From contig CAVOYU010000001.1 of the NCBI GenBank assembly GCA_963700775.1, positions 434,001 through 498,000 on the forward strand: a stretch of 64,000 nucleotides of DNA. Reading direction: 5' to 3'. The translations under genes were made by a program, and so were the position numbers. Source of the stretch: Thermohalobaculum sp963700775. Its GTDB lineage: Bacteria > Pseudomonadota > Alphaproteobacteria > Rhodobacterales > Rhodobacteraceae. Shown here in pieces: positions 38,007-47,433 of this stretch (position 1 is its first letter; every line of letters begins with the position of its first letter). The notes beneath the pieces were generated by a model that was not told the DNA's origin, ran no database searches, and saw only the letters and a list, made by a program, of their open reading frames with translations.

Positions 38007-38870
38007 TCACTCGGCGGCCATGCCCTCGGTCCCCTGGCTGATCCCCGCAAGCTCGCCCACCACCTGCGACAGCCGGTCCTGCAGGGCGCCGAACCCCGGC
38101 AGCGGCTCCAGGGTCCGCTGGTCCAGATAGAGGCCGCGGTCGATCTCGACCTGGATCGCATGCAGTCCGCGCGAGGGCCGGCCATAGCGCTGGGTGATGT
38201 AGCCCCCGGCGAAGGGCGCGTTGCGGGCGACCACGAAGCCCGCCCGCTCGAAAGCGCGCTGGGTGAAGCTCACCAGCGCCCGGCCGGCCGCGGCACCGAA
38301 ACGGTCGCCCAGCACGATCTCCGGGCAGCGCCCCTGCACCCTCGGCGCCGCGCGCAGCGCCTCCGAGGGCATCGAGTGGCAGTCGAACAGCACCGCCATG
38401 CCGAAGCTGTCGCGGGCGCGCAGCAGCAGCGATTCCAGCATCGAGTGATAGGGCGTGTGCAGCGCGCGGATGCGCGCCTCGGCCTCGGCCAGCGGGATCT
38501 TGCCGCGGTAGATCTCGGCCCCCTCCGAGACCACCCGCGGGATCACCCCCAGCCCCGCCGCGACCCGCTGGTTCAGCCCCTGCGGCCTGACCCCGCTGAT
38601 CAGCGCCGGGTCGAGCTCGCCCGGCGCCCGGTTGAGGTCGATCCAGGCCCTGGGCGCCAGCGCGGCAAGCAGCGGCGCCCCGTGCTCGGGCGCCGTGGCG
38701 AACAGCGCGTCGACCAGCACGTCCTCCGAAGCCCGGAGCGCCGTCATCGACAGCCGGCTCCGCCGCACCAGCTCGGCGGGGTAGCTGCGGCCGCTGTGGG
38801 GCGAGTTGAAAACCGCGCTGGTGGCCAGCCGGGCCGGCTCGGTCAGCCGGAAGGGAGGGTTCGAATCCAT
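38007..38870 (-). CDS. N-formylglutamate amidohydrolase family protein
   Basis: 287 residues. The family pattern NSPHSGRSYP near the N-terminus, then IDLNRAP, FDCHSMPS and NAPFAGGYITQRYG are metal and substrate motifs of HutG-type N-formylglutamate deformylases. No histidine-use (hut) genes are nearby, so the substrate could be another N-acyl amino acid. It points toward the sRNA terminator from the right. Confidence 0.85.
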   Translation of the reverse strand: MDSNPPFRLTEPARLATSAVFNSPHSGRSYPAELVRRSRLSMTALRASEDVLVDALFATAPEHGAPLLAALAPRAWIDLNRAPGELDPALISGVRPQGLNQRVAAGLGVIPRVVSEGAEIYRGKIPLAEAEARIRALHTPYHSMLESLLLRARDSFGMAVLFDCHSMPSEALRAAPRVQGRCPEIVLGDRFGAAAGRALVSFTQRAFERAGFVVARNAPFAGGYITQRYGRPSRGLHAIQVEIDRGLYLDQRTLEPLPGFGALQDRLSQVVGELAGISQGTEGMAAE

Positions 38871-38992
38871 GCCGGCACTCTAGAGGCTTGCCCCCGCCGC
38901 CGCACCCCAAATTTTCGCGCCCCCGGGGCCTCCCGCTTGGGGCTTGCACGCCACGGCCCGCCGGCTTATACGGCTCTCCACCCTCGGGGTCA

Positions 38993-39067
38993 GGGCGCGT
39001 AGCTCAGCGGGAGAGCACTACGTTGACATCGTAGGGGTCGCTGGTTCAATCCCAGCCGCGCCCACCA
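38993..39067 (+). tRNA. tRNA-Val (anticodon GAC)
   Basis: The acceptor stem GGGCGCG pairs with CGCGCCC. The D arm has TAGCTCAGCGGGAGAGCA, the anticodon stem CTACG/CGTAG holds loop TTGACAT with anticodon GAC, and the T arm has GGTTCAATCC. CCA is encoded at 39065-39067. All four arms fold normally. Confidence 0.95.
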
Positions 39068-39106
39068 TCCACCCCTTCCTGACGACCTGCCAGCGCCCGC
39101 CCGCGG

Positions 39107-40513
39107 TCAGCCCGCGGCCGCCGGCGCGAGCAGCTCGGCGCAGACGTCGCCGAATGCCGCCACCAGCCGGTCGATCTGATCGTCCCCGGTGGCCGGGCTC
39201 ACCAGCATCATGTTGTGGAACGGCGCGATCAGGCAGCCGCGGTTGACCAGCGCGAGATGGATCACCGCCTCCAGCTCGGGTCGGTGCGCCAGCGCCAACT
39301 CGCCGCCGTTGCGCAACGGCTCCGGCCAGCAGATGAACTCGACCCGGGCGCCGACCCGAACCACATGCCAGGGCGCCCCGGCCCGCGCGATCGCCGCCGC
39401 CAGCCCCGCCTGCAGCCGCGCCGCGCCGCGCTCCATATGGGCGTAGCTCGCCTCGGTCATCACCTCGCCCAGCGTCGCCCGCAGGCAGGCGAACTGCATC
39501 GGATTGGCCGACAGCGTGGTCCCCATGCCGGAGTGGCCCGAGGCACGCCCGGCATTGGCATGCAGGTAGCGGGCGGCGACCGCGGGGCTCAGCCCCCAGA
39601 CCGCGGTCGGCATCCCCCCGGCCACGCATTTGCCGACGACGAAGAGATCGGGCCTCAGCCCGTGCACCGCCGTGTAGCCGCCGAGGCCCGACGAGATCGT
39701 GTGCGTCTCGTCGATCATCAGCAGCGTCCCGTGCCGGTCGCAGAGCGCGCGCAGCCCGTCGTGGAAGCCCGCGGCCGGCAGCACCATGCAGGAGTTGGTC
39801 ATCACCGGCTCGGTCAGCACCGCCGCGACCTCGCCCGTCGCCAGCGCCGCCTCGACCCCGGCGAGGTCGTTGAACTCGGCGCAGACCGCAGCCTCGGAAA
39901 GATCGTGGACCTGGCCGAACAGCCCCGGCCGGGTGACGGTGCGGCCGCCCTCCAGGGTCACGAAGGTGTCCTCCACCGTGCCGTGGTAGCAGCCGTTGAA
40001 CACCAGCACCTTCGGCCGCCCGGTCACCGCCCGCGCGACCCTCAGCGCGAAGCGGTTGGCATCGGTCGCCGTGGTGGCGATCTGCCAGCGGAAGTCGCCG
40101 AAGCGGCGCGTCAGCAGCGCGCCTGCCGCCAGCGCGTCCCCGGTCGGCAGCATGTAGGTGAGCCCTCGCCCGGCCTGCTCCCGAATCGCCTTCGCGACCG
40201 GCTCGGGCGAGTGGCCGAACATCGAGCCGGTATCGCCGAGGCAGAAATCGTCGAGCCCATGCCCGTCGAGATCGGTGATCCGGGCGCCCCTGGCCTCGGC
40301 CGCGAGGATCGGGAAGGGCTGCGGCCAGTCCTTCATCCAGTGCATCGGCACGCCGTCGAGGAACGCCGCCGCCCCCGCCTCCAGCGCCGCCCGGGTCTTC
40401 GGCCGCGCCGCCGCATAGGCGGACCGCTCGCGCGCCGCCAGCGCCCGGATCCGCTCCGGCGCCACCCCCGCGATCACTCCGCCGCCACCGGCGGCGCCCT
40501 TCTGCCCTGCCAT
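39107..40513 (-). CDS. Class III aminotransferase (HemL/GSAM-like subgroup)
   Basis: 468 residues, a PLP fold type I enzyme. Motifs are LGDTGSMFGHSP, ATDANRFALRVARAVTGR, NGCYHGTVED, LMIDETHTIS (PLP Asp) and VVGKCVAGGMP (Schiff-base Lys). The fold and motif variants resemble glutamate-1-semialdehyde aminomutase, but the sequence differs enough that a transaminase of unknown substrate is more likely. The start at 40513 has AAGGGA very close; the open frame to 40606 is less likely. tRNA-Val lies just downstream on the other strand. Confidence 0.8.
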   Translation of the reverse strand: MAGQKGAAGGGGVIAGVAPERIRALAARERSAYAAARPKTRAALEAGAAAFLDGVPMHWMKDWPQPFPILAAEARGARITDLDGHGLDDFCLGDTGSMFGHSPEPVAKAIREQAGRGLTYMLPTGDALAAGALLTRRFGDFRWQIATTATDANRFALRVARAVTGRPKVLVFNGCYHGTVEDTFVTLEGGRTVTRPGLFGQVHDLSEAAVCAEFNDLAGVEAALATGEVAAVLTEPVMTNSCMVLPAAGFHDGLRALCDRHGTLLMIDETHTISSGLGGYTAVHGLRPDLFVVGKCVAGGMPTAVWGLSPAVAARYLHANAGRASGHSGMGTTLSANPMQFACLRATLGEVMTEASYAHMERGAARLQAGLAAAIARAGAPWHVVRVGARVEFICWPEPLRNGGELALAHRPELEAVIHLALVNRGCLIAPFHNMMLVSPATGDDQIDRLVAAFGDVCAELLAPAAAG

Positions 40514-40662
40514 GTTCCCTTGCTCCCGAGACAGTCTCGCCCGCGCCTGAGGCGCCGCGCCGTGCACTCCGCCCGTGCGAAAGGCGGGGGCCGACCGAGA
40601 GTCCACCGGCTGGCCCCCGGTCTATCCCATCCGCCCGTCCGCGCGGAAGCCCCGGAGAGCCG

Positions 40663-42903
40663 CTACTGGTCCGGCGTGTAGGTGAGTTCGACCTCGATCT
40701 GCAATTCGTCGATATGCTCGGCCGAGATCGCCTCCATCAACGCCGCCATGTCCATCGGCTGGGCCGAGCGGAACCGCATCCTGATCTTGCCCGGCCGGTC
40801 GATGTCGTGGAACCGCGCCGTGACGGTCTCGAGGAACCGGGCCTCCGGGCTTCCCGGAGGGATCGGGCCGAGGTCCGCCGAAAGACCGTCGAGCGTCTGG
40901 GTGATCAGCGCCTCGCGGGACTGTCCGCTCTCGCGGGCCATCTGGTCGAGCATCGCCGCCCCGAAGCCCAGATCGTGCATCTCGAACTCGACCGCCTCGC
41001 CCTGGGCCATCACCGCGACGCCCATCGGCCCCATGGCGGTGACGCCTTCGGGCCAGACCACGCGGGCCGCCATGCTGACCGAGATCTGGTTGTCGAGGCC
41101 CAGCCCGAAGCGCGCCTCGCGCCGGGTCATGTCGCCATCGGGCGGCAGCAGGCTCATTGACACAGAAAGCGCCGTCGGCCCGGTGATTTCGGGCAGCGAC
41201 ATCCCGTTCGACTGCGCCTCCGCCGCCAGGGCGGCATAGTCGATGCCCTCGAGCGCCACCGAGAAGCGCTCCGGGGCGCCATAGGCCGAAAGCCCCGCCA
41301 GGTCGAGATCGCCGATCCGGATCTGGCCGATCCTCACCGGCGCCGTGGCGCCGGACGGGTCGTTCAGGGTCACCCCGCGCAGGACGAAGCCCTCGGGCCC
41401 GGTCTCCTCGATGCTGTCATAGCTCACCAGCTGCCCCAGCCCGAAGGTCTCGATCAGGACATTCAGCGCCTGCGCCGCGCTCTCGATTGTCATCCCGGCG
41501 AACGGGTTCATCTGCCCCATGCCGGGCATCGCGGCCTGGCCCGTGCCCATCGTCATGCCTTGGCCGGACGGCTCCTCCCGCGCGACCTTCAGGGTCGCGG
41601 CCTGCCCTTCCTGGCCCGGATAGGCGCCGACCCAGACCGCATAGTCGCCGGGCGCCGCACCCTCGACCGGGACCGCGGCATTGACCCCGTCATGGTCGTC
41701 GTTGCAGCGCACCGCCCCGTCCGGGCCGACCACCAGGATGGTCGTGTCGGCGCTGTCCGAGGCGGCGCCGAACCAGACCGCCGCCTCGGGCGCGGACAGG
41801 GTGACCGTCGCGTCCGGGCGGCTCGGATCGATCTGGCCGCCGCAGCCGTCCCCGGCTTCCGAGGCCGAGGCGCCGGCTGCGAGGGTCAGCCCGACCTCGA
41901 CCGCGCCATCGGCGGGAAGCGCGTGGCGCCCGGCCGCCGGCTCGGCGGCGGCATCGAGCGCGAACGGAACCGGCGCGGCGGCGGCTCCCTCGGGCGCGTC
42001 GCGGCTGACCCGGACGGTCGCCGGCTGGCCCTCGCCGCCGGGATAGACCCCGACCCAGACCGCATAGTCGCCCGCCGCCGCGCTGCCGAAGACCACCGCC
42101 GGATCGTAGCTCCCGGCGTCGTCGTTGCAGGCGACCGTGCCGTCCGGCGCGACCACGATCAGGGTGGTGTCGACCGCGGAGGCGGCGCTGACCGCCATCT
42201 GCGGCTCGGGTGCCGCCAGGGTCACGGTGACGTCCGGGCGCGTCTGGTCGATCAGGCCGTTGCAGCCCGGCCCGGCCTCGTCGCCCGGCACCCGGCCCAT
42301 CAGCGTGACGGCCGCCTCGGCCATCCCCTCGGCGGGCAGCGCCAGGCGCCCGAAGGTCGGCTCGGCCTGCGGCGCCAGCGGCACCTCGCTCAGCAGCGGC
42401 GGCAGCAGCGCCGGGTCGACGCTTATGCCGGTCAGGCTCACCACGTCCCGCGGCCCGAGATCTGCCTCCGAGATCAGGATCGAGCCGGTGGCGGCGGAGC
42501 CCGCCGCGGCCGCCATCGGCCAGACCAGGTATTCGCCCGACAGGACCCGCCCGATCTTCACCTGGGCGATCCCGTAGGGATCCAGCGCCTCGCAGTGATA
42601 GATGCCGTCCGGATCGGCCACCATCACGCCGCCGGCGCCCTCGCCCACCAGATAGACCTGCAGCGGCACGTTCGCGCCGGACAGGCTCACCGCCACCGCC
42701 GGATCGGCGGAAAGGAAGCCCGGACAGCCGCGCACCCAGCTTCCGGCCGGCTCGGAGCCGGTGACGGAATAGGCGATCTGGACCGGATCGGGCTGGAACC
42801 CGCCGCTCAGGTCCAGGCGCTCCTGTGCGGTGGCGGCGCCGGCGGCGAAAACCGGCAGAACGACGGCGAGCAAGGCGGAGACAGGACGCGGCGTATCGGA
42901 CAT
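40663..42903 (-). CDS. Large secreted protein with three repeats carrying Cys and Asp-rich motifs
   Basis: 746 residues. Signal peptide MSDTPRPVSALLAVVLPVFAAGAATAQ. Three related modules follow. The second and third are clear (GCNGLIDQTRPDVTVTL to VACNDDAG; GCGGQIDPSRPDATVTL to VRCNDDHD), and the first is degenerate (GCPGFLSADPAVAVSL to YHCEALDP). Each has a Cys pair, and the CNDD sites look like Ca-binding turns, as in pre-peptidase C-terminal-type domains. A Met/Gly-rich linker and a 250-residue C-terminal domain of unknown family end the protein. The start at 42903 has no strong ribosome site. Confidence 0.65.
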   Translation of the reverse strand: MSDTPRPVSALLAVVLPVFAAGAATAQERLDLSGGFQPDPVQIAYSVTGSEPAGSWVRGCPGFLSADPAVAVSLSGANVPLQVYLVGEGAGGVMVADPDGIYHCEALDPYGIAQVKIGRVLSGEYLVWPMAAAAGSAATGSILISEADLGPRDVVSLTGISVDPALLPPLLSEVPLAPQAEPTFGRLALPAEGMAEAAVTLMGRVPGDEAGPGCNGLIDQTRPDVTVTLAAPEPQMAVSAASAVDTTLIVVAPDGTVACNDDAGSYDPAVVFGSAAAGDYAVWVGVYPGGEGQPATVRVSRDAPEGAAAAPVPFALDAAAEPAAGRHALPADGAVEVGLTLAAGASASEAGDGCGGQIDPSRPDATVTLSAPEAAVWFGAASDSADTTILVVGPDGAVRCNDDHDGVNAAVPVEGAAPGDYAVWVGAYPGQEGQAATLKVAREEPSGQGMTMGTGQAAMPGMGQMNPFAGMTIESAAQALNVLIETFGLGQLVSYDSIEETGPEGFVLRGVTLNDPSGATAPVRIGQIRIGDLDLAGLSAYGAPERFSVALEGIDYAALAAEAQSNGMSLPEITGPTALSVSMSLLPPDGDMTRREARFGLGLDNQISVSMAARVVWPEGVTAMGPMGVAVMAQGEAVEFEMHDLGFGAAMLDQMARESGQSREALITQTLDGLSADLGPIPPGSPEARFLETVTARFHDIDRPGKIRMRFRSAQPMDMAALMEAISAEHIDELQIEVELTYTPDQ

Positions 42904-43061
42904 CTGGATACCCGGGAAATGAAAACCGTGCGGAAAGACGGCCCCGGGACTATCCTCCAAGCCGCCCCGCCGGGGAAGTGGGAAAGCGGCGGATCATGCG
43001 CCCGCCCGGCAGACAGGCGTCCGCAAAGATGGCAGATTGCACGCCGAAGGAGAGCGCACCC

Positions 43062-43529
43062 ATGGCCACCGTTACCGTCGAGACGCCGGTCGGCCGCCTC
43101 GCCGTCACCGAGCGCGGCGGCCGGATCACCCGCGTCGGCTGGGACGAGGCTCCGCCGGGCGGCGGGCCGGACGGCGAGCCATCCCCGTTGCTGGCCGAGG
43201 CGGCGCGCCAGCTCGCCGCCTACTTCGACGGCACGCTCCGCGACTTCGACCTGCCGCTCGCTCCCGCCACCGGGCCACATGCCGCGGTCTTCGACGCCAT
43301 GTGCGCGATCCCCTATGGCCGGACCCGGAGCTATGGCGAGATCGCGAAGGATCTGGGCATCCGCCCCGACGAGGTCGGCCAGGGCTGCGCCGCGAACCCG
43401 ATCCCGGTGATCGTCCCCTGCCACCGGGTGCTCTCGGCCAGCGGGCTCGGCGGCTATTCCGGCGGCAAGGGTGTCGAGACCAAGATCGCGCTGCTGAAGC
43501 TCGAGGGCGGCTACCCGTTCCTGCTGTAG
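43062..43529 (+). CDS. ogt: Methylated-DNA-protein cysteine methyltransferase family protein
   Basis: 155 residues. The active-site Cys120 lies in PVIVPCHRV, with the DNA-binding helix pattern RTRSYGEIAKDLG just before and ASGLGGYSGG after. These proteins remove O6-alkyl groups from guanine by suicidal transfer. The start at 43062 has AAGGAG about 10 bases upstream; the longer frame to 42825 runs through an upstream shadow. Confidence 0.9.
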   Translation: MATVTVETPVGRLAVTERGGRITRVGWDEAPPGGGPDGEPSPLLAEAARQLAAYFDGTLRDFDLPLAPATGPHAAVFDAMCAIPYGRTRSYGEIAKDLGIRPDEVGQGCAANPIPVIVPCHRVLSASGLGGYSGGKGVETKIALLKLEGGYPFLL

Positions 43530-43547
43530 GGCGGGCTTCAGCCCGCC
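43530..43547. terminator. Hairpin between convergent genes
   Basis: GGCGGGC-TTCA-GCCCGCC is a perfect 7-bp stem with a 4-base loop, right at the end of the ogt-like gene and 34 bases before the lysK stop. It is likely a shared bidirectional terminator, without a T tract. Confidence 0.5.
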
Positions 43548-43580
43548 ACCCCGGCGCGCCGGAGGCGGGATGAACCCCGA

Positions 43581-45164
43581 CTACGCGGCCACCAGCTTCC
43601 CCGCCAGCGCCCGGTCGATCAGGGCGATGGTCTCCTGCACCCCGTAGATGGCGATGAAGCCGCCGAAGCGCGGACCCTGGCTGGCACCCAGCAGCACCTC
43701 GTAGATCCCCTTGAACCAGTCGCGCAGCGGCTCGAACCCGTGCTCGTTGCCGACCGCGAAGACGATGTTCTGCAGCGTCTCGGCGTCGCTCGGGCCGTCA
43801 TGGGCGGCCAGCCGGCCGCGCAGGTCCTCCAGCGCCGCGCGCTCCTTGGGATCGGGAGCGCGGAACTGCCGGTAGGGGGCGATGTGATCCAGGAAGTAGC
43901 GCACCGCGTGGCCCGCCGCCGCGTCGAGCCCCGGATGGGTCACGGCCGAGGCCTCCGGCGCATAGCGGCGGATGAAGCCCCACAGGACCTCCTTGTCGGT
44001 CGCCGAGGACACCGCCACCAGGTTCAGCAGCATGGCGAACGACACCGCCATGTCCGACGCGGGCGGGTTGCCGTGGTGGATGTGCCAGACCGGGTTGTTG
44101 ACCTGCTGGTCCGGGTCCTGCCCCGGATAGGCCCGCAGCTGCTGGTGATACTCGTCCACCGCGCGCGGGATCACGTCCCAGTGCAGCCGCTTCGCCGTGC
44201 GCGGCTTCTGGTACATGAAGTAGCTCAGCGATTCAGGGCTCGCATAGGTCAGCCATTCGTCGATCGACAGGCCGTTGCCCCTGGACTTCGAGATCTTCTG
44301 CCCCTCGCCATCCAGGAACAGCTCATAGACGAAATGCTCGGGCGCCCGGCCGCCCAGCGCCCGGCAGATGCCGTCGTAGATCGGCGTGTTCGGCCCGTGG
44401 TCCTTGCCGTACATCTCGAAATCGACGCCGAGCGCCGCCCAGCGGGCGCCGAAATCGGGCTTCCACTGCAGCTTCACGTTGCCTCCGGTGACCGGCACGG
44501 TGACCTCGGTGCCGTCCTCGTCGTCGAAGGTGATGGTGCCGTTCTTGCCGTCCACCTGCTTCATCGGCACGTACAGCACCCGCCCGGTGTCGGGCGAGAT
44601 CGGCAGGAAGCAGGAATAGGTTGCCTGCCGCTCCTCGCGGAGCGACGGCAGCATGATCGCCATGATCTCGTCGTAGCGCTCGGCGGCTCGCAGCAGGATC
44701 GCGTCCAGCTTGCCCGAGCGGTAGTACTCGGTCGCCGATGCGAACTCGTACTCGAACCCGAAGGTATCGAGAAAATCGCGCAGCATGGCGTTGTTGTGGT
44801 GGCCGAAGCTCTCGAACTTGCCAAAGGGGTCCGGCACCTCGGTCAACGGCCGGTGCAGGTATCCCTTGAGCATCTCGCGGTTTGGCACATTGTCGGGCAC
44901 CTTGCGCATCCCGTCCATGTCGTCCGAGAAGCACAGCAGCTTGGTCGGCAGGTCGCTGATCGCCTCGAACGCATGCCGCACCATGGTGGTGCGCGAGACC
45001 TCGCCGAACGTACCGATATGGGGCAGGCCCGAGGGTCCGTAGCCGGTCTCGAACAGCACGTAACCCTTCTCAGGCGGCGCCTTCTCGAACCGCTTCACCA
45101 GCCGGCGCGCCTCCTCGAAGGGCCAGGCTTTGGAGGTCAGAGCGGCGGCGCGCAGGTCGGGCAT
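43581..45164 (-). CDS. lysK: Class I lysyl-tRNA synthetase
   Basis: 527 residues. The class I nucleotide motifs are HIGT (in GPSGLPHIGTFGEV) and KISKSRG (KMSKS-like). This is the archaeal-type class I LysRS that replaces class II LysS in many alphaproteobacteria, and no class II copy is in the window. It charges tRNA-Lys. The hairpin at 43530 separates it from the converging ogt-like gene. Confidence 0.95.
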   Translation of the reverse strand: MPDLRAAALTSKAWPFEEARRLVKRFEKAPPEKGYVLFETGYGPSGLPHIGTFGEVSRTTMVRHAFEAISDLPTKLLCFSDDMDGMRKVPDNVPNREMLKGYLHRPLTEVPDPFGKFESFGHHNNAMLRDFLDTFGFEYEFASATEYYRSGKLDAILLRAAERYDEIMAIMLPSLREERQATYSCFLPISPDTGRVLYVPMKQVDGKNGTITFDDEDGTEVTVPVTGGNVKLQWKPDFGARWAALGVDFEMYGKDHGPNTPIYDGICRALGGRAPEHFVYELFLDGEGQKISKSRGNGLSIDEWLTYASPESLSYFMYQKPRTAKRLHWDVIPRAVDEYHQQLRAYPGQDPDQQVNNPVWHIHHGNPPASDMAVSFAMLLNLVAVSSATDKEVLWGFIRRYAPEASAVTHPGLDAAAGHAVRYFLDHIAPYRQFRAPDPKERAALEDLRGRLAAHDGPSDAETLQNIVFAVGNEHGFEPLRDWFKGIYEVLLGASQGPRFGGFIAIYGVQETIALIDRALAGKLVAA

Positions 45165-45300
45165 CCGGGGTAGCCTCGGTGTCGAGCAGGGTCCAGAGAA
45201 CGGCTGCGCAACTCCTATTGCCGTGGGCAGGCAGGGTCAATATGTTCCCCCCCGACCCGTCGCCCCACCCGTCGCCCCGACGAAACTTCAGGAATTTTCC

Positions 45301-45729
45301 ATGACCTCCGAAGCAATGAGCCCCCAGGATGCCCTTGTCGCGGTGATGGTGGCGGTCGCGGCCGCCGATCAGGACATGACCGACCGCGAGCTGGCCTCGA
45401 TCACCGGGATCATCAGCATCCTGCCGGTCTTCGCCGGCTATGACGACGACCGCATCCCGCGGGTCTCGGCCATGGTGGTGGACCTGCTCGAGGAGGAGGA
45501 CGGGCTCGACGCGCTCATCGGCCTCGTCGAGGAATCGCTGCCGGATCACCTGCGCGAGACCGCCTACGCGCTCGCCTGCGACGTGGCCGCCGCGGACGTC
45601 TCCGTGGCGATGACCGAGCTGCGCTTCCTCGAGATGCTGCGCTACGGCCTGCAGATCGGCCGCCTCGCCGCCGCCGCCATCGAGCGCGGCGCGCGGGCGC
45701 GCCACCAGCGGCTGCAGCCCAGGACCTGA
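45301..45729 (+). CDS. TerB-like tellurite-resistance-family protein
   Basis: 142 residues. Helical TerB-like domain with MVAVAAADQDMTDRELASITGI and LACDVAAADVSVAMTELRFLEML, which hold paired acidic residues as in the metal-binding sites of TerB. TerB proteins are linked to tellurite and stress tolerance, but a lone copy need not be. AGGA lies 8 bases before the ATG. A GST gene follows 17 bases later and is probably co-transcribed. Confidence 0.8.
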   Translation: MTSEAMSPQDALVAVMVAVAAADQDMTDRELASITGIISILPVFAGYDDDRIPRVSAMVVDLLEEEDGLDALIGLVEESLPDHLRETAYALACDVAAADVSVAMTELRFLEMLRYGLQIGRLAAAAIERGARARHQRLQPRT

Positions 45730-45746
45730 CCGCGGGCGAGCGCGCC

Positions 45747-46454
45747 ATGACCCTCCGTCTGCACTGGTCCCCGGACAGCGCCAACATCGTCATCCGGCTC
45801 GCCCTCGAGGAGCTCGGCCTGCCCTTCGAGGCGGTCCGCGTCGACCGGGCGCGACACGGGCACAAGGCGCCGGAATACCTGAAGCTGAACCCGCAGGGCC
45901 TGCTGCCGGTGCTCGAGGACGGCGAGATCGTGCTGTTCGAGACCGGGGCGATCCTCGTCCACCTCGCCGAGCGCACCGGCCTGCTCGGCCCCGATGGGCC
46001 GGAGGCCCGCGACCCGCAGGCGCGGGCGGCCTTTCTCAAATGGCTGTTCTACCTCTCGAACACGGTCCACGCCGACCTCCGCGCCGCCTTCTACAGCCAA
46101 CGCTACGTCGCCGACCCGGCGGCGATCCCGACGCTCCGGGCCGGGCTCGCCACCCGGATGCGCGGCCATTTCGCGCTGCTGGCCGGGCAGCTCACGCCGC
46201 AGGGCTGGCTCATCGGGGCCGCGCCGACGCTTGCCGATCTCTACCTCGCCGCCTGCCTGCGCTGGGCCCGGCTCTACCCGACCGGCGCGCCGCTGCTCGG
46301 CCCGGACGGCGTGCCGGCACGGGCCATGGAGTTTCTCCGCGCCTGCGAGGCCCGCCCGGCTGTGATCAGGGCCTTCGCCGCCGAATTCGTCGCCGGCCGC
46401 CCCCTGACCGACCCCGCGCCGCCGCAGGTGCCGGCGGGCGAGGTCACCGGCTAG
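45747..46454 (+). CDS. Glutathione S-transferase
   Basis: 235 residues. Thioredoxin-like domain with LHWSPDSANIVIRLALEEL, LNPQGLLPVLEDG and FETGAILVHLAE (glutathione-binding). C-terminal helical domain with the N-capping motif GAAPTLADLYLAA. Short spacing to the TerB-like gene suggests one transcript. The conjugation substrate is unknown. Confidence 0.88.
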   Translation: MTLRLHWSPDSANIVIRLALEELGLPFEAVRVDRARHGHKAPEYLKLNPQGLLPVLEDGEIVLFETGAILVHLAERTGLLGPDGPEARDPQARAAFLKWLFYLSNTVHADLRAAFYSQRYVADPAAIPTLRAGLATRMRGHFALLAGQLTPQGWLIGAAPTLADLYLAACLRWARLYPTGAPLLGPDGVPARAMEFLRACEARPAVIRAFAAEFVAGRPLTDPAPPQVPAGEVTG

Positions 46455-46470
46455 GCGCCCCGCCGGCGAA

Positions 46471-46500
46471 GGAAATTTCGCCCCCGGCGCGAAATCTTCC
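46471..46500 (+). terminator. Possible hairpin terminator after the GST gene
   Basis: GGAAATTTCGC and GCGAAATCTTCC form an imperfect stem with one bulge around a CCCCGGC loop, 17 bases after the GST stop. No T run follows. Confidence 0.35.
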
Positions 46501-46599
46501 AAGGATCGGGCCGGAGCGCGCGTCCATATCCGTTGAGAACCGGGTCAGGCAGGCGCATTCCCATGCCCGCCCCCCGCCCGAAAGAGGTATGATCGTCCC

Positions 46600-47433
46600 A
46601 TGCGGCAAAGCCCGATCGCCCGCCTCGCCCGCGACCCGCGGCACGGCCAGATCCTGGCCGTCGGCTCGCTGGCGCTGGCGGGCGTGATCTGGTTCGGGGT
46701 CGAGATGCCCTGGTGGCGCCCGGTCACCGCGCTGATCGCCGCGAACCTTACCCAGTGGCTGGGCTCGCGCCTCGCCCGCATCCCCTATGACTGGCGCAGC
46801 CCCACCATCACCGCGCTGTCGCTGACGCTCCTCTTGCGCACCACCGGCTGGGAGCTCGCCGCGCTGGCGGCCATCCTCGCCATCGGCTCGAAGTTCATTC
46901 TGCGCATCGGCGGGCGGCACTTCTGGAACCCCGCCACCTTCGCCATCGCCGTCGTCACCGCGCTCTTCCCCGGCGCCTGGGTCTCGACCGGGCAATGGGG
47001 CGTCAGCGCCTGGATCGCGGTCTTCGCCGCCGGCGCCGGGCTCGCGATCACGCGCAGGGCCGGGCGCGCCGGGGTGCCGTTCCTGTTCCTCGGCGCCTGG
47101 GCCGCGATGGCCTTCGCCAGGGCCTGGTGGCTCGGCGATCCGCTCGCGGTCCCGCTGCACCAGCTCGGCTCGGGCGCGCTGATCGTCTTCGCCTTCTTCA
47201 TGATCTCCGACCCGATGACCCAGCCCTGGCATCCGGGCGCCCGGGCCGCCTGGGTGATCTTCACCGCCGGCCTCGGCTTCTGGCTGCAGGCGAACTGGAT
47301 CGTCACCGCCGGCCCGGTCTGGGGCCTGGCGCTCTCGGCGCCGCTGGTGCCGCTGCTCGACCGCCTGTTCCCGGCCCCGCGCAAGCACTGGACCGGCCCT
47401 CTTCCGCCCGCACCGAAAGGAGCATCCGCATGA
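46600..47433 (+). CDS. RnfD/NqrB-like membrane protein
   Basis: 277 residues with eight or so hydrophobic segments. HFWNPATFAIAV and FMISDPMTQP are the motifs typical of RnfD/NqrB, where the second segment lies near the covalent FMN site. Nothing else of an Rnf or Nqr complex is here. Instead the stop overlaps the start of a DUF2330 gene (47430-47433), so the two are co-translated. Similar RnfD-like/DUF2330 neighbours are found in other bacteria. A redox role in the membrane is likely but not shown. Confidence 0.75.
   Translation: MRQSPIARLARDPRHGQILAVGSLALAGVIWFGVEMPWWRPVTALIAANLTQWLGSRLARIPYDWRSPTITALSLTLLLRTTGWELAALAAILAIGSKFILRIGGRHFWNPATFAIAVVTALFPGAWVSTGQWGVSAWIAVFAAGAGLAITRRAGRAGVPFLFLGAWAAMAFARAWWLGDPLAVPLHQLGSGALIVFAFFMISDPMTQPWHPGARAAWVIFTAGLGFWLQANWIVTAGPVWGLALSAPLVPLLDRLFPAPRKHWTGPLPPAPKGASA

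Noticed and set aside
37747..38949. 400-residue minus-strand frame that includes a small MTRPKSKGGN peptide antisense to the sRNA
   Set aside because: The frame runs over the amidohydrolase gene in a shadow frame, and the plus-strand promoter, hairpins and terminator explain the same bases better.
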